Notes under the pieces: model-generated
What the model was told of the DNA's origin: nothing
The model's input: only the letters and a program-made list of their open reading frames with translations
Databases searched by the model: none
Assembly (NCBI RefSeq): GCF_001653565.1
Contig: NZ_LYPB01000050.1
Span: forward strand, 248,001 to 312,000
Length of the DNA: 64,000 nt
Reading direction: 5' to 3'
Source: Paenibacillus oryzisoli
Lineage (GTDB): Bacteria; Bacillota; Bacilli; Paenibacillales; NBRC-103111
Shown: positions 54,142 through 64,000 of the stretch, piece after piece
Numbering within the stretch: the stretch's first letter is position 1
Layout of the letters: every line of letters begins with the position of its first letter
Program-made: the position numbers and the translations under genes

Positions 54142-56160
54142 TTATTGCGCACGTGCCGGCTTTGCTTCCTGACTGCCTATAGCTTCAGACTGAGGCGCAG
54201 CGCCAGGGACGCCAAATTCAGCATTGTAGCCCGTTTGCGTACCTTTGGTCAAATAATCATGATCCAAATAGGCGGCCAAGTACTGTTTACCGAACATTAA
54301 GTCGTACTGCACGTTCCGATAATCGGCGATGAGAGGCGCCGCGGATTCTGGAACCGTTGCATGCAGCTGGCCATCTTGATCGACAATCAGATTGCTGAGA
54401 AGCCCTGGTACCTGCTGGGCCAACTCGGCATTCAAAGCGAAATTCGCTGGCTTTTCCATATGAAGCATATCCAGCACATGAGCCCCTAAGAAGGAATCAC
54501 TTAGCACCGGAATGTCTTGCTTCGGCATATCAAAATTGGCCCATGTCACAAGCGGGATGCTGTGCATCTTCTTGATTTCTTCCAACGACCATTTGTTAGC
54601 ATCACTTGTTGAAATAAAGCCTGCTTCCTTATACACCTGATAATCCATGCCAAGCATCGGCAGATGGTCGCCATAGAACACGATCATCGTCGGTTCATCC
54701 AAATCCTTGAAATGATCAATCATCATTTGCAAGCTTTGATCCGCGTCATGCGCACCTTGTGTATACGTTTCTAGGATGCTTTTGGCTTGAGCAGATAGAT
54801 TACCTGTTGCTTTGAATTGATTCTCGCCATAACGCGGATCATCATATGGTCCATGATTTTGCATCGTTACGGTATAGATAAACATCGGATTTTCCGTTTT
54901 ATCAACTTCATTGATCACGTTTCTTGCGACCTCGGCATCGGAGATGAAATAACCCTTCGTTTCCGGGTTGTCGAAGTGCTCACTACTCTTGAAAGATTCA
55001 AAACCAAGCTGCTTATAGACATTGTTCCGATCCCAGAACCAGCCTTCATAGGAGTGAATCCCCATGCTCTTATATCCCTTATCTGCAAAATAACTGGCCA
55101 AACTTGGAATTGGCTTCGAGATATACTGTTGATATGGAATGGATCCGCCAGGTAAGAAGCTCATCGAGTTCCCGGTTAATACTTCAAATTCCACGTTGCT
55201 CGTTCCGCCGCCATACTGTGGCGAAAGCAAATAACCGGAACTCGACTCCTGCTGCAAGCGATGAATTGTCGGAAGTGGGTCTTCGCTGAACGTGACATTC
55301 TCAAGCAGGGTAGGATCCCAGAAGGCTTCGCTCATGACGAAAATAACATTCGGCTGCTTCCCGTCTGCAAGGGTCGCTTTCGCTTTGCGGACGCCAGCCG
55401 TTTCCTGTTGCACAGAAGAAGCACCTTGAATCGTGGCAGCGGCAGCAGCCAGTGCTTGTTCACTGTAGGTATCTGGCTTCTGGACAATCGAATTCTTCAC
55501 ATTGAGTGTGAAGGCAAGCGTGAGCCCGTTGTTTGCGTAGTTTTGCTGCTGGTCCCACACAATCTCATTAACGCCTGCATGGTCCAGAATTTTGCCAGCT
55601 AACGGGGTTTTGATTCCGAATGCATATAAGGCATAGAGCGAGAAAAGCCCTAAACCGAATCGAGCGATAATAGGCAGTGTTACACGCGGGATTACCCATC
55701 GAAGCGCAAGAACGATGAGAATCACAGCTGCTATAGCACAAATTCGAATTAAAGCAGCTTTACCCGTTACTAATGAAGCAATATCCATACTCTCTTTGTT
55801 CAGCAATATATCCCAAGGGAAGAACGGCTCCCCGATCATTTTCACTTTCATATACGAGATAATTGCCATCAGACCTAGAATTAAGGTCGTAATGGAGCCA
55901 GAGATTGCCAAAGACCCTACCAGGGCATAAACAAAAGCCAACAAAAAAAAGGTCAACCCTACGTTTAACATAAATAATGGCTGATTTCCTGTTATCCACT
56001 GCATGGTTTCAGGTAAATCACCACGTTCAAGAAATTCCATACCTACCACAGACAGAATAGGTAAGCCGATCATAAATAAAACAAGTGAAATCGATGCTCC
56101 CAGACGACTTGAGCTCTTTTTACTCGAAAGACGCTTCCGGGGCTTCAAATTCAAGTGCAT
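54142..56160 (-). CDS. LTA-synthase-family sulfatase-fold transferase
   Basis: 672 residues. Five membrane segments in the first 185 residues, then a large extracellular domain. Conserved residues: E278 in FVMSEAFWDP, the nucleophile candidate T320 in GGGTSNVEFE, HSYEGWFWDR, and the metal pair in FYGDHLPM. LtaS-type enzymes move glycerol phosphate from phosphatidylglycerol to a growing chain or a glycolipid primer. The motif GTSNVEFEVLTG fits the YfnI/YqgS-like branch as well as LtaS, so the exact role (polymerase or primase) is not settled. GAGGAGAG lies nine bases before the ATG. The C-terminal tail is Pro/Ala/Ser-rich. Confidence 0.88.
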   Translation of the reverse strand: MHLNLKPRKRLSSKKSSSRLGASISLVLFMIGLPILSVVGMEFLERGDLPETMQWITGNQPLFMLNVGLTFFLLAFVYALVGSLAISGSITTLILGLMAIISYMKVKMIGEPFFPWDILLNKESMDIASLVTGKAALIRICAIAAVILIVLALRWVIPRVTLPIIARFGLGLFSLYALYAFGIKTPLAGKILDHAGVNEIVWDQQQNYANNGLTLAFTLNVKNSIVQKPDTYSEQALAAAAATIQGASSVQQETAGVRKAKATLADGKQPNVIFVMSEAFWDPTLLENVTFSEDPLPTIHRLQQESSSGYLLSPQYGGGTSNVEFEVLTGNSMSFLPGGSIPYQQYISKPIPSLASYFADKGYKSMGIHSYEGWFWDRNNVYKQLGFESFKSSEHFDNPETKGYFISDAEVARNVINEVDKTENPMFIYTVTMQNHGPYDDPRYGENQFKATGNLSAQAKSILETYTQGAHDADQSLQMMIDHFKDLDEPTMIVFYGDHLPMLGMDYQVYKEAGFISTSDANKWSLEEIKKMHSIPLVTWANFDMPKQDIPVLSDSFLGAHVLDMLHMEKPANFALNAELAQQVPGLLSNLIVDQDGQLHATVPESAAPLIADYRNVQYDLMFGKQYLAAYLDHDYLTKGTQTGYNAEFGVPGAAPQSEAIGSQEAKPARAQ

Positions 56161-56259
56161 CTTACATCACTCTCCTCATGCCCCTAATTGTAAATGTCAA
56201 TTGTGAAGAAATTATGTAGCTAACCTTAAGGGAACCTTAATCCTTCCAGTATCTGTCAA

Positions 56260-56592
56260 TCACTTCAAACCTTCCAACCAAACGGCAAGTGCTTTTAGTT
56301 CCTCTTCCTTCATCGTGACCTGAAACGGCGGCATCCCGCCACCACCCTTTTGTATCCGATTTACAATTTCAGCTTCTGTGAGGCGTTCCCCCACTTTTTG
56401 AATATTAGGACCTTGTCCGCCTTGTAATTGATTACCATGGCAGGAAATACAATAATTCTGATACAGTTTTGCAACGTCTACATTTGCAGAAACACTCGCG
56501 CTCGGTGTTGCCGATGGTTGATTGCCACAAGCCGTAATGCTCATTGCTGTCACTAGCAAGAAGCCGCCAACTAGGCCTACTCTCATTTTCAT
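56260..56592 (-). CDS. Small cytochrome c lipoprotein (CccB / c-551-like)
   Basis: 110 residues. A lipoprotein signal (VGLVGGFLLVTAMSITAC), a Ser/Ala/Pro spacer, then a one-heme cytochrome c: CISCH binds heme, and the distal methionine is in GGGGMPPF. The size and lipid anchor match the cytochrome c-551 proteins of Gram-positive bacteria that carry electrons outside the membrane. The ATG at 56592 has GAAGGAG nine bases upstream; the longest frame to 56733 is not supported. Confidence 0.9.
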   Translation of the reverse strand: MKMRVGLVGGFLLVTAMSITACGNQPSATPSASVSANVDVAKLYQNYCISCHGNQLQGGQGPNIQKVGERLTEAEIVNRIQKGGGGMPPFQVTMKEEELKALAVWLEGLK

Positions 56593-56777
56593 GTGCCCAA
56601 ACTCCTTCAAACTCTTTTCTCTCATCATACCAGAGCGTGGATTGGAAAAGAAAGAAGAGCCGCGGGCACCATCACATGAACAACCTCGATATTCCTGCTG
56701 ATCAAGGTTTCTCATATGATTATTATGGTCCAACTCGCGGCTTTATATAGGTGTACCTATGAATTTATTTCATATTT

Positions 56778-58295
<1,518 letters not shown>

Positions 58296-58456
58296 TCACC
58301 TCATCGTATAATTAATAAAAATATAAATCAGTTAATATGTTTATTATGTACAACTCATATTAAACAGCAAAAAAGGATGGAGATCAATACCTCTCACCCG
58401 TTTTTGTTGCATTCATATTTATGTTAATCAGAGAAACCGAAAGTAGGCGTTCAAGA

Positions 58457-59362
58457 ATGATTCACACGACAACAGACCGCAAGTGGCTGCCCCTATATGA
58501 AGCGTTGGCTAGCGATGTACGGCTTCACATTTTGGAGTTATTAGCAGAGGAAGCGATGAACGTGAAGGATTTAGCGCAGCGCCTCTCCCTCAGCAGTGCG
58601 ATCGTGACAATGCATGTCAAAAAGTTGGAAACCGGCGGCCTCATTCATACAAAGCTCGTTCGCAAGCAAGGCGGTACACACAAAATCTGTACATTAGCCC
58701 TCTCGCATATTGACATTCAACTTCCTCAGTCCGCCGAACAAGAGCGATTATTCAACGAAGTATCGATTCCTGTAGGTCACTATACAAGCTACGAGGTCCA
58801 TTCGACCTGCGGTCTGGCTTCGGCAGAGCGAGTCATTGGCCAGTTTGACGACCCTCGCTTTTTCTTCGAGCCTGATCGCATGCATGCCAAAATTCTTTGG
58901 TTTGCCAAGGGCTTCGTAGAATACCAGGTCCCCAACTATATGCTGCCAGGTCAGACTTTGGAGGAGATTGAAATCTCACTGGAACTCGGCTCGGAAGCAC
59001 CAGGTATCGCAGCCAATTGGCCGTCTGATATTCACTTTTATGTGAATGGTACGCTGCTCGGCTACTGGACAAGCCCTGGCGATTCCGGTGCTGGCCGCGG
59101 TCTTCTTACTCCCTCTTGGTGGTCAGATTACACCAACCAGTATGGGTGGTTAAAGGTACTTCGCATCACTGAAGCGGGAACGTTCTTAGATGGGCAGCAA
59201 CTTTCAGCGGTTACCCTTCAGGACCTTCCCCTCTCACGCAACGAGTGGACCTTGCGGTTAGAAGTACCCGATCATGCCGAGCATGTCGGTGGATTAACGT
59301 TATATGGGGAAGGCTTTGGCAACTACAACCAAGATATTCGGTTTCGCACCTACAGGAGGTAG
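58457..59362 (+). CDS. ArsR-type regulator with a large C-terminal domain
   Basis: 301 residues. Residues 1-90 are an ArsR-type winged helix (LYEALASDVRLHILELLAEEAMNVKDLAQRLSLSSAIVTMHVKKLE, shown here as LASDVRLHILELL and LSSAIVTMHVKKLE). No metal-binding cysteine pair is visible. The other 200 residues form a beta-rich domain with many Trp, Tyr and Gly (WFAKGFVEYQVP, FYVNGTLLGYWTSP, TPSWWSDYTNQYGWLKVL), which resembles a jelly-roll carbohydrate-binding fold. The position opposite abfA suggests sensing of arabinose-containing sugars. The ATG at 58457 has AGTAGG nine bases upstream; the ATG at 58421 has no ribosome site. Confidence 0.8.
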   Translation: MIHTTTDRKWLPLYEALASDVRLHILELLAEEAMNVKDLAQRLSLSSAIVTMHVKKLETGGLIHTKLVRKQGGTHKICTLALSHIDIQLPQSAEQERLFNEVSIPVGHYTSYEVHSTCGLASAERVIGQFDDPRFFFEPDRMHAKILWFAKGFVEYQVPNYMLPGQTLEEIEISLELGSEAPGIAANWPSDIHFYVNGTLLGYWTSPGDSGAGRGLLTPSWWSDYTNQYGWLKVLRITEAGTFLDGQQLSAVTLQDLPLSRNEWTLRLEVPDHAEHVGGLTLYGEGFGNYNQDIRFRTYRR

Positions 59363-59401
59363 GTGCTTGCGCAGGTAACTGATATACGATTGCCGACAAG
59401 A

Positions 59402-60796
59402 TTATGGATGGCTCGTGTAGCTAACTTTTGGCGTCGGCCCCACAGCTTCAATCCCTTTCTTCGGTTCCTCCGCTATACGCAAATACTTCTTCCTCCGCCA
59501 ACGAATGGCCACGAGAATACCGCGTAGATACTCATCACACATCATGGCAACATAAATACCTGCCAATCCCCACCCATAATGCAGTCCAAGCACATAAGAG
59601 AGTCCCGCAGCAACGCCCCACATCGAGAACAGTGAAATCACCATATTAAAACGGGTATCCCCAATCGCATTGAGTGCATTGCCAAAGCCCATATTAATCA
59701 TTCTGCCTGGCTGCAGTATCGCTGTTAGCACTAAACAAGAAAGAGCCAGCTCAATAATTACATTGTCTGAACTGAAGAAACCCAAGAAGCTTTTGCCGAT
59801 GATTAGAAGAAGGATACTGTTGCACCCAACCAAGCCCAGCCCAATCCATGTGCCACGGTAGCCCGCTTTGTAAGCCGCTTGCGTTTGCCCAGAACCGAAT
59901 AGATGCGCTATCTGGATTTGTGAGGATAAAGCAATCGAATAACCTAACATGAAGCAGATGGATTCCAGTGTATTCATATACGTTCTCGCTGCCAAAGCCG
60001 CAGCCCCCATCGTTGCTAGAAAGCTATATATTGCGAGCTGCGACAGTACCCAAGATGACATATTGATGCCGAGCGGCCAGCCAATTCGGATAATCTCGCT
60101 AAATAGTTTCCGGTTAAATACACCCAGATCACGCCATCTAATCTTACGCTCAAAGATCGATACAAACATATAGAGAAGCATACAAGTCGCGAGTAAGCGA
60201 CTCACTAATGTTGAAATCGCAACTCCGGTTAAACCTAGCTGTGGAAATCCTAGCGCACCATTGATCCAAGCGTAGTTCAACACGACATGGATCACATTCA
60301 TCCCGATTGCGACAATCATCGGTCCCTTCGTGTTGCCTGTATTCCGAATGGCTGTGCTGAGGGTAGCTGTGAGTGCCGTCAATACCATGCCACTACCGAC
60401 AATTGAAATATACGTATGTGCCATTGGGATTAATCGCTCTTCCAATTGAAACAGTCTTGCTAGCGGAACCGCCTCTAGATACAGGATCACACTGAGTATC
60501 GCACCGATGAGCCCGCTGATCGTGACAGCCATAATCCCGACCGTTCGTGCAGACTCCTGCTGCCGAGCCCCGATTTTCTGTGCAATGAGAATACCTGCGC
60601 CGCTTGCTACAGTCATGAATAAGATCATAACCGCTTGAAAGATTTGGTTCGCCAAGCCAACTACCGCAACCGCATCGTCGGATACGCGGCTTACCATAAG
60701 CGTATCAACGGCACCCAGGAGCAGCTGCAACAGTAATTCTACAAATATAGGCCATGCTAGAAACCATAATGAATATTTATTTGTCTCCGCCTTCAT
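59402..60796 (-). CDS. MATE-family multidrug/cation exporter
   Basis: 464 residues with 12 membrane segments. Family signatures include FVELLLQLLLGAVDTLMVSRVSDDAVAVVGLA (short form LLLGAVDTLMVSR) near the N-terminus and a repeat of the same pattern in the second half. It exports cationic compounds using a sodium or proton gradient. It converges with the ArsR-type gene with only 39 bp between, and no clear terminator is visible there. Confidence 0.92.
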   Translation of the reverse strand: MKAETNKYSLWFLAWPIFVELLLQLLLGAVDTLMVSRVSDDAVAVVGLANQIFQAVMILFMTVASGAGILIAQKIGARQQESARTVGIMAVTISGLIGAILSVILYLEAVPLARLFQLEERLIPMAHTYISIVGSGMVLTALTATLSTAIRNTGNTKGPMIVAIGMNVIHVVLNYAWINGALGFPQLGLTGVAISTLVSRLLATCMLLYMFVSIFERKIRWRDLGVFNRKLFSEIIRIGWPLGINMSSWVLSQLAIYSFLATMGAAALAARTYMNTLESICFMLGYSIALSSQIQIAHLFGSGQTQAAYKAGYRGTWIGLGLVGCNSILLLIIGKSFLGFFSSDNVIIELALSCLVLTAILQPGRMINMGFGNALNAIGDTRFNMVISLFSMWGVAAGLSYVLGLHYGWGLAGIYVAMMCDEYLRGILVAIRWRRKKYLRIAEEPKKGIEAVGPTPKVSYTSHP

Positions 60797-60955
60797 GTTC
60801 GCGCCACCATCCAGTATGATTCTCTAATTGTTATGAAAATGAAACTTTGTAGTCAGTTCAAATTATAGCTGTTATAGTTGATTTCATGTATCAACATTGC
60901 AACTGAAACTTATACAATTCCAACTTCCATTTCAGATAAAGCAGGTGGCTTTCAG

Positions 60956-61846
60956 ATGGCATTTCTTGAGATCACGATCCCTCCTCTGCCGCACTATATC
61001 ACAAGTGGATTAAACAGCATTCCACAGGGTGGTCAGCATCCAAGTCGCAGTCATATTCAAGTCTTTGATTTGCTTATCACCACGTCCGGCTGCTTCTACA
61101 TCGGGGAGGATGATGCCCGCTTCGAGGTGGGGGCTGGGCAGGCTGTCATTTTGCGGCCTGATCGCTATCACTTCGCAACAAAGGAATGTGAAGAGCTCAC
61201 TCACACCTATTGGCTGCATTTCCATGTAGGCGGTGCATGGGGGTTAATAAATCCTTCTGCCGCCCCACTTGTCTCTTTGGAGGACCCTACTCCTAAGGAA
61301 GCCAAGGTTGAGGCTTTCGCCGTGGAACCGTTCACGATGCGCATTCCGCAATTTACGACGCTACAGCATCCTGAGAAAATGTACGAGGTTTTCGACCAGC
61401 TTCTCCAGCTTCAGTCTCGTTCGCATGTGAGCAGTGCTCGCTTCGCCCAACAGCAGTTGTTCCAAGAAATTCTGCATCAACTTGCCGCGTCTGGTGAGAC
61501 CGATCACGCCTCCGCCTCTAGAACCTGCGCAGAGAAAGCGGCTTCCTACTTAAGACAGCATTTCCGCGAACCCGTGTCTGCTAAGCAACTCGGCGATGAG
61601 CTCAACTTCCATCCTGTCTACATCGCTCGCTGTATGCAAAAAGAATACGGCTGCTCGCCCGTAACCTACCTCCTGAAATTACGAGTGGCTCAGGCCAAGC
61701 TCTTACTCTTGCAAACGGAGAGGCCTATTGCCCATATAGCCCAGGAGGTTGGCTTTGAGCAGGCCGCTTATTTCGCAGCGAGCTTCGCCAGACTGGAAGG
61801 AATGTCCCCTCGCAGCTACCGGCAGCAGTTTTCACAAGGGACCTAG
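60956..61846 (+). CDS. AraC-family transcription regulator
   Basis: 296 residues. The N-terminal cupin-like sensor contains GQAVILRPDRYHFATKE and HTYWLHFHVGG; the C-terminal double helix-turn-helix has EPVSAKQLGDELNFHPVYIARCMQKEYG and RPIAHIAQEVGFEQAAYFAASFARLEGMSPRSYR (given by their ends). It probably senses a sugar or similar small molecule. The ATG at 60956 has CAGGTGG ten bases upstream and gives the usual length; the longer frame from 60878 is unlikely. It lies upstream of and in line with the MFS exporter gene, 61 bp away. Confidence 0.88.
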   Translation: MAFLEITIPPLPHYITSGLNSIPQGGQHPSRSHIQVFDLLITTSGCFYIGEDDARFEVGAGQAVILRPDRYHFATKECEELTHTYWLHFHVGGAWGLINPSAAPLVSLEDPTPKEAKVEAFAVEPFTMRIPQFTTLQHPEKMYEVFDQLLQLQSRSHVSSARFAQQQLFQEILHQLAASGETDHASASRTCAEKAASYLRQHFREPVSAKQLGDELNFHPVYIARCMQKEYGCSPVTYLLKLRVAQAKLLLLQTERPIAHIAQEVGFEQAAYFAASFARLEGMSPRSYRQQFSQGT

Positions 61847-61907
61847 ATGCTTGGGGAGCGATTCATTTATGCTATACTGAGAAAAAAAGATAAGGAGTCC
61901 TCTCATC

Positions 61908-63107
61908 ATGGCAACCCCTTTACATTGGAAAAAGTCATTATGGATACTCTGGGGCGCTAACTTCTCCATTACGTGTGGCATGAATCTGGTTCTTCCGTTC
62001 TTACCTCTCTATATCGGGGAGTTAGGGGTTCATGATCTAAATGATATTGTCCGTTGGACAGGCTGGATCGTCGCTGCTCAATTCATTACTTCCTTTTTGA
62101 CCCAGCCACTGTGGGGAGCCATTGCAGATCGACGCGGGCGCAAGATCATGCTGCTTCGTGCCGGATTCGGGATGGCCATCGTAACAGCACTAATGGGCAT
62201 CGTCACATCACCTTGGCAGCTATTATCGCTGAGGTTGCTGAACGGTTTCTTCTCCGGCTTCATCTCGATGGCCGTCTCATTGCAAGCCTCCCTGACGCCG
62301 CGGGAGCATTCTGGCAAATCGCTAGGCACGCTGCAAACTGGCGCTATTGCAGGCACGCTCATCGGCCCTTTGATTGGCGGTGTGTTGGCAAGCTTTCTCG
62401 GGTACCACCATGTATTCTTCTTCACAGGAGGACTCATGCTATGTGCCAGCCTCATCGTCATGCTGTTCATTAAAGAGGAACGGAAGCCTGTTTCCGACAA
62501 AAAGGTGAAACAGAAAACACAGTGGCGCCTGTTTCGCCCCTTGCTGCCTGTGTTCGCCGCATCTCTGATCACTCAGATCGGAATGATGAGCATCGAACCG
62601 ATCGTTACGGTGTATGCCAAGACCCTGTATACAGGGGCTCACTTGGCCTTCTTCGCTGGACTGATCGTCGCCATTACCGGTATCGCCAATTTATTCGGAG
62701 CCCCTACATTAGGGAGACTTGGTGACCGAATCGGTCAACGCATGACACTGGTCATTGCCCTCGTCATGGCGGCAGTGGCCTTTATCCCTCAGGCTTTTGC
62801 CACGAATATTTCCATGTTGTTGGTTGGAAGATTCCTGCTTGGACTGTTCATCGGGGGCATGATTCCATCGTTGAACGCACTAGTCATGAAGCTGGCAGCT
62901 CCAGAGATCCAAGGCACCGCTTATGGATTCAATACATCTTCACTATTCCTTGGCAATCTCATCGGCCCCCTGCTCGGCAGTCACTTGGCAGCTGCGTATG
63001 GTTTCACTTCTGTGTTCTATGTCACGATGAGTATTCTGCTCCTCTGTGCGATCTTCGTGTATGCGAATCGCAGTTTGGATGCAACCATTCGGCCCAAAGA
63101 GGCGTAG
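61908..63107 (+). CDS. MFS multidrug efflux transporter
   Basis: 399 residues with 12 membrane segments. Motif A is WGAIADRRGRKIMLLR between segments 2 and 3, with a second copy LGRLGDRIGQR in the other half; motif C-like GTLIGPLIGG lies in segment 5, which marks drug/proton antiporters (NorA/MdtG type). AAGGAG precedes the ATG. The AraC-type gene upstream could control it. Substrates unknown. Confidence 0.9.
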   Translation: MATPLHWKKSLWILWGANFSITCGMNLVLPFLPLYIGELGVHDLNDIVRWTGWIVAAQFITSFLTQPLWGAIADRRGRKIMLLRAGFGMAIVTALMGIVTSPWQLLSLRLLNGFFSGFISMAVSLQASLTPREHSGKSLGTLQTGAIAGTLIGPLIGGVLASFLGYHHVFFFTGGLMLCASLIVMLFIKEERKPVSDKKVKQKTQWRLFRPLLPVFAASLITQIGMMSIEPIVTVYAKTLYTGAHLAFFAGLIVAITGIANLFGAPTLGRLGDRIGQRMTLVIALVMAAVAFIPQAFATNISMLLVGRFLLGLFIGGMIPSLNALVMKLAAPEIQGTAYGFNTSSLFLGNLIGPLLGSHLAAAYGFTSVFYVTMSILLLCAIFVYANRSLDATIRPKEA

Positions 63108-63160
63108 AGAAATATGGCAGTTCTAATTTATTCCAAAATTAAATCTATTGGAGGAATACG

Positions 63161-63838
63161 ATGAAACACGAAATTTTATATAAAGGCGCATTTCCGATGC
63201 TGCGTGTTCAGCTTGATGCCGGTGAGAATATTAAAGCTGAAGCTGGTGCGATGGTCTCCATGTCACCCAATATCGAGCTGAAAGGAACAGTGGATGGCGG
63301 GATCATGAAAGGACTCGGCCGCATGCTCAGCGGAGAGAAGTTCTTCTTCCAAGAATTGACTCCTAATCGTGGATCAGGTGAAGTGCTGCTCGCCCCTGCC
63401 GTAATCGGCGACATTGAGGCTGTTGAGTTAGATGGCTCGTACAAGCTATTTGTGCAGAAAGACGGTTTCCTTGCTGGCACCTCCGGTATCCAAGTCAACA
63501 CGAAAATGCAGAATCTAATGGGCGGCTTCATGTCCGGCGAAGGTTTCTTCATCGTAGAAATTAGCGGTAGAGGCACTGTTTTCCTCTCCTCTTACGGCGC
63601 GATTCATGCAGTTAACTTGAAACCGGGCGAGGAAGTGCTCATCGATAACGGACACCTTGTTGCTTGGCCGGATTATACGCAGTATACGATTGAAAAAGCA
63701 GCAAAAGGCTGGATCTCCAGCCTTACCAGCGGTGAAGGCGTTGTCTGCCGCTTCCGCGGCGAAGGCGTCGTGCTCATTCAAACGCGGAATCCGAAGAGTT
63801 TCGGCGGTTGGATTAAGCAGCTGCTGCCGGGCAGATAA
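63161..63838 (+). CDS. AIM24-family protein (TIGR00266 type)
   Basis: 225 residues. The beta-rich AIM24 fold is recognised by VQLDAGENIKAEAGAMVSMS, LGRMLSGEKFFFQELTPNRG (split at LGRMLSGEKFFF), GSGEVLLAPAVIGDIEAVEL and the closing GEGVVCRFRGEGVVLIQTRNP. The function in bacteria is not established. TTGGAGG stands six to seven bases before the ATG, and a terminator follows. Confidence 0.88.
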   Translation: MKHEILYKGAFPMLRVQLDAGENIKAEAGAMVSMSPNIELKGTVDGGIMKGLGRMLSGEKFFFQELTPNRGSGEVLLAPAVIGDIEAVELDGSYKLFVQKDGFLAGTSGIQVNTKMQNLMGGFMSGEGFFIVEISGRGTVFLSSYGAIHAVNLKPGEEVLIDNGHLVAWPDYTQYTIEKAAKGWISSLTSGEGVVCRFRGEGVVLIQTRNPKSFGGWIKQLLPGR

Positions 63839-63844
63839 ATTAGA

Positions 63845-63886
63845 AAAGGAGCTAAGCGTGTTTATGCGCTTAGCTCCTTTGTTTTT
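63845..63886 (+). terminator. Terminator of the AIM24-family gene; nothing seen beyond
   Basis: Perfect stem AAAGGAGCTAAGCG / CGCTTAGCTCCTTT followed by GTTTTTG. The remaining 114 bases to the window end show no gene that I can support. Confidence 0.9.
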
Positions 63887-64000
63887 GCTGCGGATGCCGC
63901 TCACCGCTGCAACGGTGAAAAACATCCTTACAACGCCTACATCAGCCAGGTTCGCATCCCTCTCTTGATTCCCGCTTATCTACGGCGAGAAAATAACAGG

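Noticed and set aside
63515-63968. Open frames at the right window edge
   Set aside because: They overlap the AIM24-family gene or its terminator and lack ribosome sites.

Overview
The window looks like chromosomal DNA of an endospore-forming Bacillota, most probably Paenibacillus or a close relative. Evidence for this is two germinant-receptor loci, a YjcZ-type spore micropeptide with a sigma-K-like promoter, S-layer-homology domains, an LTA-synthase-family enzyme, bactofilins, many two-component systems and ABC exporters, and strong GGAGG ribosome sites with frequent TTG starts. I see no tRNA, rRNA, CRISPR array or prophage. The only recognisable mobile element is one IS200/IS605-type tnpB element.

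Layout. 1-1010: 3' part of a GerAB-type germination permease. 1094-4792: a ParM-like actin homologue divergent from an M23 endopeptidase-bactofilin pair and a HAD phosphatase. 4870-8908: an ABC-2 exporter divergent from a LiaS/DesK-type kinase and LuxR-type regulator. 10052-16154: the glutamate synthase operon gltB-gltD. 16533-19849: HD phosphohydrolase, thymidine kinase, UgtP-like glycosyltransferase and a small membrane protein. 20339-27346: an Asp-box lipoprotein, a second M23-bactofilin pair and a 1336-residue SLH surface protein with 14 propeller-type repeats and four Ig-like repeats, followed by a divergent OmpR-type two-component system. 29800-32375: an SsuABC-like importer. 32496-36374: a DUF445 membrane protein, an HD hydrolase and a TrmB-family regulator with a decapeptide-repeat tail. 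36550-37812: a Fur-boxed flavodoxin and an MgtC-like protein. 37955-43939: a secreted protein, ABC exporter and two-component system in one direction, split by the tnpB element. 44872-48806: a gerB-A-C type operon and the YjcZ-type gene. 48906-53846: a three-gene ABC-2 exporter followed by HelD. 54142-63838: LTA-synthase-family protein, cytochrome c lipoprotein, GH51 arabinofuranosidase with a divergent ArsR-type regulator, MATE exporter, AraC regulator, MFS exporter and an AIM24-family protein.

The most unusual content is non-coding. Four long intergenic regions (8999-9183, 19988-20172, 34113-34297, 44431-44615) each carry a 185-bp array of four 21-bp imperfect palindromes with core TAACTGGA-N5-TCCAGTTA. 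The unit centres are spaced exactly 51, 62 and 51 bp in all four arrays, although the spacer sequences have largely diverged. A second family, three copies of a roughly 44-64 bp palindromic element bounded by TAAACG and CGTTTA, lies at 2407, 29628 and 32407. The copy at 2407 sits in frame inside the N-terminal coding region of the first M23 endopeptidase, reminiscent of Rickettsia palindromic elements. The tnpB element has an in-frame stop codon and sits between an exporter and the two-component system it probably belongs with; removing it would leave only about 35 nt between those genes.

Start codons were moved from the longest open frame wherever a ribosome site, an overlap with the upstream gene or a paralogue gave a better choice; each case is stated in its entry. 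All family names come from motif recognition by eye, with no database search.
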